A stretch of 64,000 bases of DNA from Candidatus Methylomicrobium oryzae (GCF_016745425.1 NZ_JAERVK010000001.1:186001-250000); one strand, 5' to 3'; shown: positions 36,835-46,082, counted from the stretch's first letter. Notes: generated by a model not told the origin, from the letters alone. Numbers and translations are program-made.

Positions 36835-39030
36835 ATGCTATTTGGACGCAACAAAAAGAATCCGATCAAAATGGTCGACAAGGGTGTCGTCAAATGGACT
36901 TACACGACCTGCGGCTACTGTTCGACCGGCTGTTCGATCGAAGTCGGCAGCAATGCGGAGGGAGCCGCGGTCGCGACGCGCGGCGTCGGCGGTGCGGACG
37001 TGAACCGCGGCAAATTGTGCCTGAAAGGCATTTTCGAATACCAGTTATTCGAGGCCCAAGGCCGGGGCGAACGCCCGTTGGTGCGCAACGCGCCGTTCGA
37101 GCCGTTCCGAAAGGCAAGCTGGGACGATGCGCTGGACAAGATGGCGTCCGAAATCAAGCGCATCCAGGCGGCTTACGGCCGCGATGCGTTTGCGGTCGTC
37201 TCGACCGGGCAGTTGCTGACCGAAGAGTTCTATACGCTCGGCAAGCTCGCGCGCGGGGTGATCGGCAGCAACAATTACGACGGCAACACGACCCTGTGCA
37301 TGGCTTCGGCGGTGTCCGGCTACAAGCGCTCGTTCGGCTCGGACGGCCCGCCCGGCTGCTATGAAGACTTTGAGCATACCCACTGTCTGATTGCCTGGGG
37401 CTCGAATCTGCCCGAACAGCATCCGATCATTTATTGGCGGTTGAAGGAAGCACTCGAAAAACGCAAGTTTCCGCTGATCGTGGTCGACCCGCGCGTGACC
37501 ATGCTGGCGCAGTTCGCGGACATCCACCTGCCGATCACGCCGGGCACCGACGTGGTGCTGCAGAATGCGCTGATCCACGTGATTCTGGCCGAAGGGCTGG
37601 AGGACCGCGCCTACATCGAGGCGAACACGACCGGCATTGAGGATCTCGCGAAAGAGGTCCGAAACTACGACCCGATCACCGCCTCGAAAATCTGTGGGAT
37701 CGACGAGGATACGATCCGGACTGTCGCGCGGTTGTACGCGAAGGCCCCGAGGGCGATGAGCATTTGGACGATGGGGATCAACCAGAGCACGCACGGCTCG
37801 GACGGGGTGGTCGGAATCAATAACCTGAACCTGGTGACCGGCAATATCGGCAAACCGGGTGGCACCAGCCTGTCGATCACCGGGCAATGCAATGCGATGG
37901 GCACGCGCGAATGGTCGTCCTGCTCCGGTTTGCCGGGCTACCGGGTGCTCGAAAAGTCCGAAGAACGCGAGGAAATCGCGAAATTCTGGGGCATCGATCC
38001 GGAATTTTTCCCGAAACAGCGCGGCCTGACCGAAACCGATATCTTCCCCGCGATCGAGACCGGCCAGATCAAGGGGCTGTGGCTGGTCGCAACGAACCCG
38101 ATCACCTCGATGCCGAACACCGCGCGGATTCGGAAGACGCTCGAAAAACTCGAATGCCTGGTCGTGCAGGATTCCTATCAGGACGTCGAAAGCGCGAAAT
38201 ATGCGCACATCTATCTGCCCGCCGCGACCTGGGCCGAGAAGGAAGGCGTCTTCACGAATACCGAGCGCCGGGTCAATCTGACTCGCCAGGTGCGCAAGCC
38301 CTATGCCGATTCGAAATCGGACCTGCAGATTTTCAACGAACTAGCCAAGCGTTTCGAACAGGGGCAAAAGATCAAGTTTCCGGAAAAACCGAGCGAGGTG
38401 TTCGAGGAAATGAAGCAGCTTTCGAAAGGCCGGCTGGTCGATATTTCCGGCATGTCGCACGAGCTGATCGAGGCGCAGCGCGGGATTCAGTGGCCTTATA
38501 CCGAAGCGCACGCGAAACAGGGCATCGCCAAGGGCAATCAGCGGCTTTATACCGAAACCGCCTCCTTCCGCTATAAGGAGGGCAAGGCCAAGCTGATTCC
38601 GCTGCCGTTCGTGAACAACAACGAAGTGCCGGACGAGGAATATCCGTTCTGGCTCAATTCGGGGCGGTTGGTCGAGCATTGGCATACCCGCACGAAGACC
38701 GGCAAGATCGGCAACAATAACAAGTTCAGCCCGATCCCATTCATGGAAATGAATCCGGATGCGGCGGCCGAAATGGGCGTCAAGCACCAGGCCTATGTAA
38801 GAGTCGTCTCGCGCCGCGGCGATGCGGTCGTGATGGCGATGCTGACCCAGCGCGTGCCGCGCAACATGGTGTTCATCCCGTTCCACTTTTTCGACTGCGC
38901 GAACCGCCTGACTTTGGGGCTTCTGGACCCGCATTCGCGCCAGCCCGCCTTCAAGCAGCAGGCGGTCAGGATCGAACACGTCGACCAGGAACTGGCCGCG
39001 CGGATCAATAAAGAAGCGCGCGAATATTAA
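36835..39030 (+). CDS. nasA: Assimilatory-type nitrate reductase catalytic subunit (molybdopterin, [4Fe-4S])
   Basis: The protein has 731 residues of the bis-MGD molybdoenzyme family. Four N-terminal cysteines (C26, C29, C33, C62) bind one [4Fe-4S] cluster. The Mo ligand is probably C155 in TTLCMASAVSGYKRS, Cys as in Nas, Nap and Fdh. There is no Tat signal (it starts MLFGRNKKNPIKM), so the enzyme is cytoplasmic, and no C-terminal BFD [2Fe-2S] domain as in enteric NasA. Nitrate as substrate is inferred mainly from the transporter and nirBD neighbours; a formate dehydrogenase-like activity is the alternative. The fused anchor gene follows 12 bases later. Confidence 0.85.
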   Translation: MLFGRNKKNPIKMVDKGVVKWTYTTCGYCSTGCSIEVGSNAEGAAVATRGVGGADVNRGKLCLKGIFEYQLFEAQGRGERPLVRNAPFEPFRKASWDDALDKMASEIKRIQAAYGRDAFAVVSTGQLLTEEFYTLGKLARGVIGSNNYDGNTTLCMASAVSGYKRSFGSDGPPGCYEDFEHTHCLIAWGSNLPEQHPIIYWRLKEALEKRKFPLIVVDPRVTMLAQFADIHLPITPGTDVVLQNALIHVILAEGLEDRAYIEANTTGIEDLAKEVRNYDPITASKICGIDEDTIRTVARLYAKAPRAMSIWTMGINQSTHGSDGVVGINNLNLVTGNIGKPGGTSLSITGQCNAMGTREWSSCSGLPGYRVLEKSEEREEIAKFWGIDPEFFPKQRGLTETDIFPAIETGQIKGLWLVATNPITSMPNTARIRKTLEKLECLVVQDSYQDVESAKYAHIYLPAATWAEKEGVFTNTERRVNLTRQVRKPYADSKSDLQIFNELAKRFEQGQKIKFPEKPSEVFEEMKQLSKGRLVDISGMSHELIEAQRGIQWPYTEAHAKQGIAKGNQRLYTETASFRYKEGKAKLIPLPFVNNNEVPDEEYPFWLNSGRLVEHWHTRTKTGKIGNNNKFSPIPFMEMNPDAAAEMGVKHQAYVRVVSRRGDAVVMAMLTQRVPRNMVFIPFHFFDCANRLTLGLLDPHSRQPAFKQQAVRIEHVDQELAARINKEAREY

Positions 39031-39042
39031 TCGGGGTTGACT

Positions 39043-40941
39043 ATGTTTGAAGTACGCAACGACGAGCCGAAATACGCATTTCTGAACCCTAAGAACATTT
39101 CGGAAAAAAGCCGCTACGGCCAAAGTATCGAACTGACCGAACCGGGCAGCGCGTTGAGAAACCAAAGCCTGAAGATCAACAACGATGCATCGATCGGCTA
39201 CAACCCGAACCGCTACAAGCAACACGGCTTCTATTTCAACGCGGACAACTGCATCGGCTGCCATGCCTGCGAATCGGCCTGCAGCGAGAAGAACGAGGTG
39301 CCGATCCATTTGGCCTACCGGTCGGTCGGCTTCGTCGAGGGAGGGACTTATCCCGACTACCAGCGCATCAACATCTCGATGGCCTGCAATCATTGCGAGG
39401 ATCCGGTCTGCCTGAAAGGCTGCCCGACGCGCGCCTACACCAAATTCGCCGAATACGGCGCGGTGCTGCAGGACCCGGATATCTGTTTCGGCTGCGGTTA
39501 CTGCACCTGGGTTTGTCCATACAACGCGCCGCAGCTCGATCCGGTCAAAGGCGAGGTCTCCAAATGCAATATGTGCGTCGACCGGCTCGAGGTGAACCTG
39601 AAACCGGCCTGCGTCGCGGCCTGTCTCGGCAACGCGCTCGACTTCGGCGTGATCGAAACGATACCGGAAGGGCGGGTGCAGGCAAAAGCCGAGATTCCGG
39701 GCTTTCCGACCACCGACATCACACATCCGAACATCCGTTTTCAACAAACCCGCACGACGCACCGCGAAATGACGCGGACCGACGCAATGCCGCTGAAGTA
39801 TCACAAGGACGATCGGGAAGGCAAATTCAAGCCGGTCGTCGACCCGAAGCAGGGCAGCGAAAAACACTGGAACCTGCGCCAGCTGCTGACCAGCCACGAA
39901 AGCGCGCACGTGATCTTCACGCTGAGCACGCAGGCAACGGTCGGCGCATTCATGATGCTGACATTGAGCGGCTGGTTCGGGATTGATGCGCTGGCGCCTT
40001 TACAAAACGTCAGTATTAAATTGCCGCTCACGGTTTTGATGGTGCTGATTTCGACGTTCGGCCTGTTCAAACTGAACATGCATCTCGGCAAACCGCACCG
40101 CTTCTACCGCGGCTTCAACAACCTGAGGCTGTCGCCGGTCAGTCGCGAAATCGCCGGCGTATCGCTGTTTTACAGCGGACTTTTGGGGTATGCGGCATTG
40201 TCCTGGTTCGACAACGGTTTGCTGCAGTTTTTCGCGCAGGCGAGCGCTTTGGTTGCGGTTTTGAGCGGTGCGGCCGGGCTCTTTTATATGTACAAACTGT
40301 ATCGGATTCCCGCTCGGCCGTTCTGGAATCATTGGCAGACGGGCTCCTCTTTTGCGGGTTCGATGCTGAGCCTGGGGAGCTTGATGGTTGCTGTCGCCGG
40401 TCTGTTCGCGCTGCCGGAAAGCGCGGCGGCCTTGCCCGTGCTGTTTGCGGCGATGGCGGCCGGCCTGGCGCTCGAAGGCGCGGGACTGGCAGTCCATGCC
40501 CGCGACATGCAGGCGCTGGGCAACGAAGGGGCGGCTTCCCACTATCGACAGGTTACCCTGTACGGCAAGCCGTATCTCCTCAGGAACGTGCTGCTCGGCC
40601 TCAATATGCTGCTGGCCGGCGGGTTAGTCATGACCGGCGCGGCAGGTGCCGCCGGCATCGTCAGCGTCACCGTTTTAACGCTGACGATGCTGACCGCCAG
40701 CGCGCTCGGCCGCTCGCTGTTCTTCGTGCTGGTGATTCCGACCACGATGCCCGGTGCCTTCTTCTGGAAAAACAGCGGCTTTGTCGACCATGCCCGCGCG
40801 ACGGGGCTGGCCGACAAGCCTCAGCATGGCGTGGTTTATGAACGGCATCATGCGTTCGATTTGAAAGCATTGATCCGGACGATTCGGGAAAGCTCGCTCC
40901 GGGATATGTTCGCGCATGTGAAGTGGATTTTCGGAAAATGA
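39043..40941 (+). CDS. Fused DmsB-DmsC electron-transfer and membrane-anchor protein
   Basis: The protein has 632 residues. The first half (about 60-270) is a DmsB/NrfC-type ferredoxin with 16 cysteines in four groups (CIGCHACESAC, CNHCEDPVCLKGC, CFGCGYCTWVC, CNMC...ACVAAC), enough for four [4Fe-4S] clusters. The second half (about 285-632) is a DmsC-type anchor with about eight membrane helices, expected to oxidise quinol. In E. coli DmsB and DmsC are separate proteins. Downstream of a cytoplasmic nitrate reductase it should deliver electrons from the quinone pool. The start ATG at 39043 has GGGG upstream; an in-frame TTG lies two codons before. Confidence 0.9.
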   Translation: MFEVRNDEPKYAFLNPKNISEKSRYGQSIELTEPGSALRNQSLKINNDASIGYNPNRYKQHGFYFNADNCIGCHACESACSEKNEVPIHLAYRSVGFVEGGTYPDYQRINISMACNHCEDPVCLKGCPTRAYTKFAEYGAVLQDPDICFGCGYCTWVCPYNAPQLDPVKGEVSKCNMCVDRLEVNLKPACVAACLGNALDFGVIETIPEGRVQAKAEIPGFPTTDITHPNIRFQQTRTTHREMTRTDAMPLKYHKDDREGKFKPVVDPKQGSEKHWNLRQLLTSHESAHVIFTLSTQATVGAFMMLTLSGWFGIDALAPLQNVSIKLPLTVLMVLISTFGLFKLNMHLGKPHRFYRGFNNLRLSPVSREIAGVSLFYSGLLGYAALSWFDNGLLQFFAQASALVAVLSGAAGLFYMYKLYRIPARPFWNHWQTGSSFAGSMLSLGSLMVAVAGLFALPESAAALPVLFAAMAAGLALEGAGLAVHARDMQALGNEGAASHYRQVTLYGKPYLLRNVLLGLNMLLAGGLVMTGAAGAAGIVSVTVLTLTMLTASALGRSLFFVLVIPTTMPGAFFWKNSGFVDHARATGLADKPQHGVVYERHHAFDLKALIRTIRESSLRDMFAHVKWIFGK

Positions 40942-40982
40942 CGGCTTCACATGGCCTTCCGCCCTGTAGGCGGGAAAACCGT

Positions 40983-41669
40983 TCAGTCCGAGTCCGCCAT
41001 ATCCAGCGCGACTTTCGCGGCTTCGCTGATGTCTTCGTTTTTATTGTTGCTTAATTCCTTGATTTTTTGAGCCAAGGCCGGATCGTCGATTTCGGCGACC
41101 GATTCCAGCGCCAGGACGACGATGTCGGGATGATCGTTCTGCAGGGCTGTCAACAGCATCTGCTGGCGCTCTTTTTCGTCTTCCCAGTTGCCGATCTGGC
41201 TGACCGCCTGTTCCCGCACGGCGTCTTCCGGATCGTTCAGCGCATAAAGAATCGCTTCCTTGGCTTTAGGATCGGGGTATTCGCCCAGGATCATCAGGGC
41301 CGATTCCCGATCTTGCTCATCCTCGGAGGAATAGAAGTCATTCAGGGCTTCTTCCATGGTTTTCAAGTCTTCAGGGTCTTCGCTATCCGTTGCCAGCGGC
41401 GGCGGATTCATCGCTTCCATGGCTTTTTGTTGCAGCAGCTGTTTTATCTGGTCCGGGGTTTGGGAAGGATTGGCATTGTTCTGGATTTTACTTGGTGGTT
41501 CGGATGATGCCTCGTTACCGATTAACGATGTGTACATTTCGTTTGCCAAGGCGAAAAGACGCTCGTGGTTAAGCGCCGCCACGGCCGTAAGCAGTGTGCA
41601 AACGGAGATTAAAAAGTAGCCGGTTTTAGAAAATTTCACGTTTTGGATCCGATTGAGAAAATTGAGCAA
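40983..41669 (-). CDS. HEAT-repeat protein with N-terminal membrane anchor
   Basis: The protein has 228 residues. One membrane helix (about 16-34, GYFLISVCTLLTAVAAL) is followed by a polar linker, then an acidic alpha-helical array (about 105-225). That array has HEAT/armadillo-like pairs such as SALMILGEYPDPKAKEAIL, AVREQAVSQIGNW and DIVVLALESVAEIDD. Such repeats bind other proteins. Probably anchored in the inner membrane with the repeats in the periplasm. Partner unknown. It converges with the DmsBC gene 41 bases away. Confidence 0.82.
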   Translation of the reverse strand: MLNFLNRIQNVKFSKTGYFLISVCTLLTAVAALNHERLFALANEMYTSLIGNEASSEPPSKIQNNANPSQTPDQIKQLLQQKAMEAMNPPPLATDSEDPEDLKTMEEALNDFYSSEDEQDRESALMILGEYPDPKAKEAILYALNDPEDAVREQAVSQIGNWEDEKERQQMLLTALQNDHPDIVVLALESVAEIDDPALAQKIKELSNNKNEDISEAAKVALDMADSD

Positions 41670-41689
41670 ACAGTAATTTCGTTAGGCGA

Positions 41690-41718
41690 TTGAAGCCTTC
41701 AATCCTGTGAATTATAAT
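41690..41718 (+). promoter_or_regulatory. Strong sigma-70 promoter for the GlcG-like protein
   Basis: TTGAAG, 17 bases, then a perfect TATAAT. Predicted start near 41725, giving a leader of about 115 bases that folds into two hairpins. Confidence 0.65.
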
Positions 41719-41723
41719 GCGGC

Positions 41724-41808
41724 GGCTTGTAAAATAAGAATACAAATACAAGCCAATGGTTCAGTTTAGCGCTGTATTTGAAGAAATACGCGCAGACCGA
41801 ACTGAACC
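41724..41808 (+). promoter_or_regulatory. Structured 5' leader with two hairpins
   Basis: Hairpin 1 pairs GGCTTGTA (41724-41731) with TACAAGCC (41747-41754) around a 15-base A-rich loop. Hairpin 2 (41758-41808) has three stacked perfect segments: GGTTCAGTT with AACTGAACC, GCGC with GCGC, and GTATTT with AAATAC, closed by a GAAG loop, 19 pairs in all. Neither is followed by a T tract, so they are not simple terminators. They fill nearly all the leader between promoter and ribosome site. This resembles no riboswitch I recognise. Confidence 0.6.
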
Positions 41809-41840
41809 TATTGCCACAATAATTAATGAGCGAGGATGTT

Positions 41841-42614
41841 ATGGTATTAAAAAAAATGGTATCCGGGGCGTTTTTGGTTCTGGCTTCGTCGGCAGTCTTG
41901 GCCGGCCCGCCCAAGGATTGCCCGGTGAGCTATGAACAACTGAAAGCCGCTTTGGACGCAGCGCAGGCCGCAAACAACGGCGGGTTGGGTTTCGACATGT
42001 GGGGGACGGTCGTCAATAAGGACGGCAGAGTCTGCGCGGTAGCAAAAACCGGCGACAGTTTGAACGACCAATGGTTGGCCAGTCGCGTGATATCGGCTCA
42101 AAAGGCTTATACGGCTGCAACGTTGAGCAACAACAAGGGATCGAGCCACAGTACCGGCGGCGCTTTCGGTTTTTCGACGGCAAGCTTATACGGAACCGTT
42201 CTGGAAGGCGGTCCTTTGTACGGCTTACAGCACAGCAATCCTGTCGATGCCCAAACCGCTTACGCCGGCAACAGCAGCAAGTTCGGCGCCCAGAACGATC
42301 CTTTGGTAGGGCGTAGAATCGGCGGCATCAATGTCTTCGGCGGCGGATTGCTGCTTGTCGATGCGGATGATCAGGTCGTCGGCGCCGTCGGCGTCAGTGG
42401 CGACACCTCGTGCGCTGACCACAACATTGCGAGACGCGTCAGAAATAATTTCGCTGTAAACCATATCGCCCAGGGGCCGACGAGCGAATGGGATATCGAT
42501 TATGCCGGTACCGTTAACGGAGCCGGTCCTTATCCCGACTGTGCGGGCAACGGCGGATCCAAGGCTTTCTACGAAGGTACTATCGTCGGTCTGACGCAGC
42601 GTTTCCAGCCGTAA
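41841..42614 (+). CDS. Secreted GlcG/HbpS-type (DUF336) protein, possible haem binding
   Basis: The protein has 257 residues. Signal peptide MVLKKMVSGAFLVLASSAVLAG is cut before PPKDC. The body has the GlcG/HbpS fold: DQWLASRVISAQKAYTAATLS near 80, GGAFGFSTASLYG, then VFGGGLLLVDADDQVVGAVGVSG with SCADHNIARRVR. Family members bind haem or sense redox state, mostly in periplasm or outside the cell. The start is fixed by GCGAGG upstream and a signal peptide beginning at this Met. It is monocistronic and preceded by a strong promoter and a long-hairpin leader. Confidence 0.85.
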   Translation: MVLKKMVSGAFLVLASSAVLAGPPKDCPVSYEQLKAALDAAQAANNGGLGFDMWGTVVNKDGRVCAVAKTGDSLNDQWLASRVISAQKAYTAATLSNNKGSSHSTGGAFGFSTASLYGTVLEGGPLYGLQHSNPVDAQTAYAGNSSKFGAQNDPLVGRRIGGINVFGGGLLLVDADDQVVGAVGVSGDTSCADHNIARRVRNNFAVNHIAQGPTSEWDIDYAGTVNGAGPYPDCAGNGGSKAFYEGTIVGLTQRFQP

Positions 42615-42667
42615 CTTGAAATGCCTTTACGGGCTTATTCGCTGGAATATACCCGCATGGCAATACC

Positions 42668-42693
42668 GTTGGGTTGCCGCTCGGCAACCCAAC
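42668..42693. other. Perfect 11-base-pair hairpin between convergent genes
   Basis: GTTGGGTTGCC-GCTC-GGCAACCCAAC is a perfect stem with a four-base loop and no T tract on either side. It lies between the ends of the GlcG-like and SnoaL-like genes and may protect 3' ends or act as an atypical terminator. Confidence 0.55.
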
Positions 42694-42712
42694 ATGAGCT
42701 CAACCTTAGCCC

Positions 42713-43123
42713 TTATTGACCGCTGACCTGAGCGACCCAGTCGTTCAGATTGTAGTAATTCGTAATCCGGGCGACCTTGTTGTCGCGAATTTCGAAGAAG
42801 GCGCCGGCAGGCAGGCGGTATTTCTGGCCGTTTGCGGGGGGCAGGCCTTCATCGGTTTGCAGGTATTCGCCGAGCACCACGAATTCGGCTGCGGCGCGTT
42901 TGCCATCTTCGGTCGCGATGATCACCATATCGGCCAGTTGCTCCTTGTAATTGCGGTTCATGCCGCCCATAAACTGCCTGAACGCATCCTTGCCGATTTC
43001 GCGTTTGCCCTGGTTGATGTCGTGAATCACGTCATCGGTCAACAGGTTCAAAAAAGTATCCATATCGCCGGCGTTGAAGGCGTCATAATAGTTTTGAATC
43101 AGCTTGATGCTCTCTTGGTTCAT
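42713..43123 (-). CDS. SnoaL-like/NTF2-fold protein (ketosteroid isomerase-related)
   Basis: The protein has 136 residues of cone-shaped NTF2 fold: an opening helix IQNYYDAFNAGDMDTFLNLL, DDVIHDINQGKREIGKDAFRQF, then strands around AAEFVVLGEYLQTD and GAFFEIRDNKVARITNYYN. No signal peptide. Members include isomerases, cyclases and binding proteins, and this sequence alone does not tell which. It appears monocistronic on the minus strand. Confidence 0.85.
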   Translation of the reverse strand: MNQESIKLIQNYYDAFNAGDMDTFLNLLTDDVIHDINQGKREIGKDAFRQFMGGMNRNYKEQLADMVIIATEDGKRAAAEFVVLGEYLQTDEGLPPANGQKYRLPAGAFFEIRDNKVARITNYYNLNDWVAQVSGQ

Positions 43124-43242
43124 AAAGATTCTCTGGTGAAAAAAAGTAAAGCTTGCTATTTTATCGCGAATCGGCCGTTGTATGTATCTTATAAATTTGA
43201 CGGTTTCCAGACGGCAAAGGGTTATTTCGACGGAGATTCAGG

Positions 43243-43896
43243 ATGTGCGGACGCTTCAACATGCTGGCAACGCCCGAGCAATTGGCCGAAGCGTTCGGTC
43301 TGGCCGAAGCGTCGGGCTATAAAATCAGTTACAACATTGCGCCCGGCCAAAAGATCCTCGGGATCGTGCAGCCGGAGCCGAACGATTTCAGGGCAGTCTT
43401 CCTCGACTGGGGATTGGTGCCTTCCTGGGCCAGGGACAGCAAAATCGGCCATTCGTTGATCAACGCCCGAGCCGAAACGCTTGGCGATAAACCGTCGTTC
43501 AAGGCCGCTTACCGTAAAAGGCGCTGTTTGATTCCGGCGACCGGGTTTTACGAATGGCAGAAGCGCGAAGGTGGCAATCAGGCCTATCATGTTTGCCGCG
43601 AAGGCCTAGGCATGTTCGCCTTTGCCGGCTTGTGGGAGCACTGGGCGCAGGGCGGGGAACAACTGTATTCCTGCACCCTCGTCACTGCTCCGGCAAATGC
43701 GTTGATGGAACCGGTCCATGATCGTATGCCGGTAATTATCGCCGCGAAACATTACCGAATTTGGCTGGATCCGCGGCAGACGCGGCAAAGTCTGGATGCG
43801 CTGCTGGCGGCTCCCGACTATGAAGGAATGACGCTGTATCCGGTCGGTGACCGGGTCAACAATCCGCGCCATGACGACCGCTATTGCTTGGCATAA
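43243..43896 (+). CDS. SRAP-family DNA-protein crosslink protein (YedK/HMCES)
   Basis: Family members covalently capture abasic sites in single-stranded DNA through the N-terminal Cys. The protein has 217 residues and starts MCGRFNML, leaving C2 as the new N-terminus after Met removal. The other active-site residues are visible: Asn in NARAET, Glu in TGFYEW, and His in EPVHDRMPVI. The start is therefore certain. Often LexA controlled, but I see no clear SOS box upstream. Confidence 0.95.
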   Translation: MCGRFNMLATPEQLAEAFGLAEASGYKISYNIAPGQKILGIVQPEPNDFRAVFLDWGLVPSWARDSKIGHSLINARAETLGDKPSFKAAYRKRRCLIPATGFYEWQKREGGNQAYHVCREGLGMFAFAGLWEHWAQGGEQLYSCTLVTAPANALMEPVHDRMPVIIAAKHYRIWLDPRQTRQSLDALLAAPDYEGMTLYPVGDRVNNPRHDDRYCLA

Positions 43897-43969
43897 AGCG
43901 GTAAGACGTTTTACGGCGGGTTAGGGCAAACAATTGCCGGCAACGGGCAGCATCGTTGGAGAGGTTAGC

Positions 43970-44740
43970 ATGCATCACGACCATCGAATCAGAATCCTGG
44001 CGGGCATTACCCTGGTTGCCGTCATCGCGGTTTTCAATTTCGCACCAATTCCCCAAGATTCCGCCTACCACCGGTTCGCCGACCAGCGCACGGTGGCCGG
44101 CCTGTCGAATTTCTGGAATGTGGTCTCGAATTTTCCGTTTCTGATCATCGGTCTGATCGGCATGGGCCGGGTTTTCGGCGGACCGCTGACAGGCGGTCTG
44201 GCCGAATTGCGCTGGATGTATTTCGCTTTTTTTGCCGGCGTTTTCCTGGCCGGCATCGGTTCGTCATATTACCATCTGCATCCGGACAATCGCACCCTGG
44301 TCTGGGACAGGCTGCCGATCACGATCGGCTTTATGGCGCTGTTCGGCGCGATCGTCGGCGAATATGTCTCAATTCGGGCGGCGCGCTTGCTCTTCCTCCC
44401 GTTATTGGTTGTCGGGGTGGCTTCAGTATTTTACTGGTATATCACCGAGCTGGAGGGGCAAGGAGATTTGCGTCCCTATGCGTTGGTGCAGTTTCTGCCG
44501 ATGATCCTGATACCGGTAATCCTCTGGCTCTTCAAGTCGGATCTGCAGGGAAACGCTTTCTACTGGGGTATGATTGCGGCTTATGCGCTGGCGAAAGCGG
44601 CGGAATTTTTCGATGCGGGGTTTTACGAGTTACTAGGCGGAGTCAGCGGCCATACGCTGAAGCATCTGATCGCGGCCGCAGCGCCCTTTATTTTCTACCG
44701 GGCGCTACGGTATCGGGAACGGATTATTCGAGCGGCTTGA
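43970..44740 (+). CDS. Ceramidase-like seven-helix membrane protein
   Basis: The protein has 256 residues with about seven membrane helices. The fold and motifs resemble the alkaline ceramidase/CREST family: [15 protein letters not shown] near the start, [13 protein letters not shown] (Ser and His expected to bind zinc) and a C-terminal [19 protein letters not shown] with two His. In bacteria the substrate is unknown. The start is set by GGAGAGG six bases before this ATG. Its last 17 bases overlap the end of the rubredoxin gene on the other strand. Confidence 0.85.
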   Translation: MHHDHRIRILAGITLVAVIAVFNFAPIPQDSAYHRFADQRTVAGLSNFWNVVSNFPFLIIGLIGMGRVFGGPLTGGLAELRWMYFAFFAGVFLAGIGSSYYHLHPDNRTLVWDRLPITIGFMALFGAIVGEYVSIRAARLLFLPLLVVGVASVFYWYITELEGQGDLRPYALVQFLPMILIPVILWLFKSDLQGNAFYWGMIAAYALAKAAEFFDAGFYELLGGVSGHTLKHLIAAAAPFIFYRALRYRERIIRAA

Positions 44741-44894
44741 AGAAGCTTTTCGGCGCGCCGCAGATCGGGCATTCCCAATCGTCCGGAATGTCTTCCCAGC
44801 GGGTGCCGGGCGCGATGCCGCTGTCCGGATCGCCTTTGGCTTCGTCGTAAATGTGCTCGCATTCCATGCAGTGGTATTTCTTGTAATCTGTCAT
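44724..44894 (-). CDS. Rubredoxin
   Basis: This small cytoplasmic electron carrier has 56 residues, starting [20 protein letters not shown] and ending [15 protein letters not shown]. Two C-x-x-C pairs (HCMEC near 9-12 and ECPIC near 42-45) bind one iron, and DDWECPICG is the family hallmark. It lies 40 bases after the start of the Gfo/Idh gene in the same direction. The electron partner is unknown; in methanotrophs rubredoxins are often near hydroxylases, but none is next to it here. Confidence 0.95.
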   Translation of the reverse strand: MTDYKKYHCMECEHIYDEAKGDPDSGIAPGTRWEDIPDDWECPICGAPKSFFKPLE

Positions 44895-44934
44895 GTTTTG
44901 CCTGCTTATCTGTGGTTGAAATTTATTATTCGGA

Positions 44935-45948
44935 TCAATCCAGTTTGATCAGTCTGCCTTCGGCGGCGGACTGCATCGCCGCTTCGAGAATCCGGCAGTT
45001 GGCCTTCGCGTCCTCCAGCGATAGCGCAGGTTCTTTACCGTTGAGTACGCAATCGCTGAAATGTTCGACTTCCAGGCGGAAGTGATTGGCCGGCGGCAGT
45101 CTTTCCTCGCATTGGCGGCCGTCTTCGGTCCACCAGGAAATGACCGGGATATCGCCGGGCAGTTGCCAGACCGTATGGCATTTGATGCCGCCTTTGGTGC
45201 CGATCACTTCGTATTCGGAGCGGCGCGCGCGTTCGAAGCTGAAGTCGAATTGCGCGAAGCGCCCGCGGCCGAAGTCGATTACGCCGCTGCTCGAAATATC
45301 GGCGCCGCTGCCGACATAGCTGGATAGAGCCGATACCGAGACCGGCGTATCCTCGAAAAACATCCGCGCCGAATGCACCGCGTAACAGCCGATGTCCCAC
45401 AGCGCGCCGCCGCCGCGTTCGACCGGCTGTTCGAGCCGGTACATCCGCGCGGGGCGCATCATGAACGAATAAGTCGCACGTACCGAGCGGACTTCGCCGA
45501 ACAAGCCCGAATCGAGCAATTCCCGCACTCGGGCATGCTGCGGATGGAACCGGTACATGAACCCTTCCATCACTCTGACCTGGTAGCGCTGTGCGGCGGT
45601 TTCGATCGCCAAAATGTCGTCGACCGACAAGGCTATCGGTTTTTCGCAGAGCACGTGCTTGCCGCGTTCGATCGCACGCAGGGTCCATAAGGCATGCTCG
45701 TGATTGGCCAGCGGCAGGTATACCGCATCGACGTCATCGTCGTTCAGCAGGGTTTCGGGATCGTCATAGATACGCACCTCGGTTTGGTCCGGGGCGTATT
45801 TGACCAAGGTTTCCGCAGCGGCTCCGGGCCTGCGGCTGGCGATCGCAACGAGCTCGGCGTTTTCCGCTTCGACGATCGCCGGCAAAAGGCGCTCGTTCAC
45901 GCGTGCCGCGCCGAGGATTCCCCAGCGTAAAAGGGTCTTATTCGTCAT
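44935..45948 (-). CDS. Gfo/Idh/MocA-family oxidoreductase
   Basis: This NAD(P)-dependent sugar or polyol dehydrogenase has 337 residues. The N-terminal Rossmann domain begins [18 protein letters not shown], and the family signature is [13 protein letters not shown] (Lys-Pro of the EKP motif) near residue 98. A conserved [13 protein letters not shown] loop lines the active site. Substrate cannot be named. It lies upstream of the rubredoxin gene on the same strand, with only 40 bases between, so they probably share a transcript. Confidence 0.92.
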   Translation of the reverse strand: MTNKTLLRWGILGAARVNERLLPAIVEAENAELVAIASRRPGAAAETLVKYAPDQTEVRIYDDPETLLNDDDVDAVYLPLANHEHALWTLRAIERGKHVLCEKPIALSVDDILAIETAAQRYQVRVMEGFMYRFHPQHARVRELLDSGLFGEVRSVRATYSFMMRPARMYRLEQPVERGGGALWDIGCYAVHSARMFFEDTPVSVSALSSYVGSGADISSSGVIDFGRGRFAQFDFSFERARRSEYEVIGTKGGIKCHTVWQLPGDIPVISWWTEDGRQCEERLPPANHFRLEVEHFSDCVLNGKEPALSLEDAKANCRILEAAMQSAAEGRLIKLD

Positions 45949-46082
45949 CGTTGCTCTCTTATTGTTGTTAGCAATTTTCTTAAGCGGTTCGAACCCGTTT
46001 CCCTGAAAAAGGCGGGAAGCGGGGAGGAAGGGACATTGCCTCCCCTGCCTTGGGCAAGAGGCCTCAGGTCGGCCCGAAGCGC

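Noticed and set aside
33123-39909. Long minus-strand frames at 33123-34400, 35303-36604, 37045-38208 and 38341-39909
   Set aside because: All are shadows of nirB, PhzF-like, nasA and DmsBC genes, which have complete domain matches on the plus strand.
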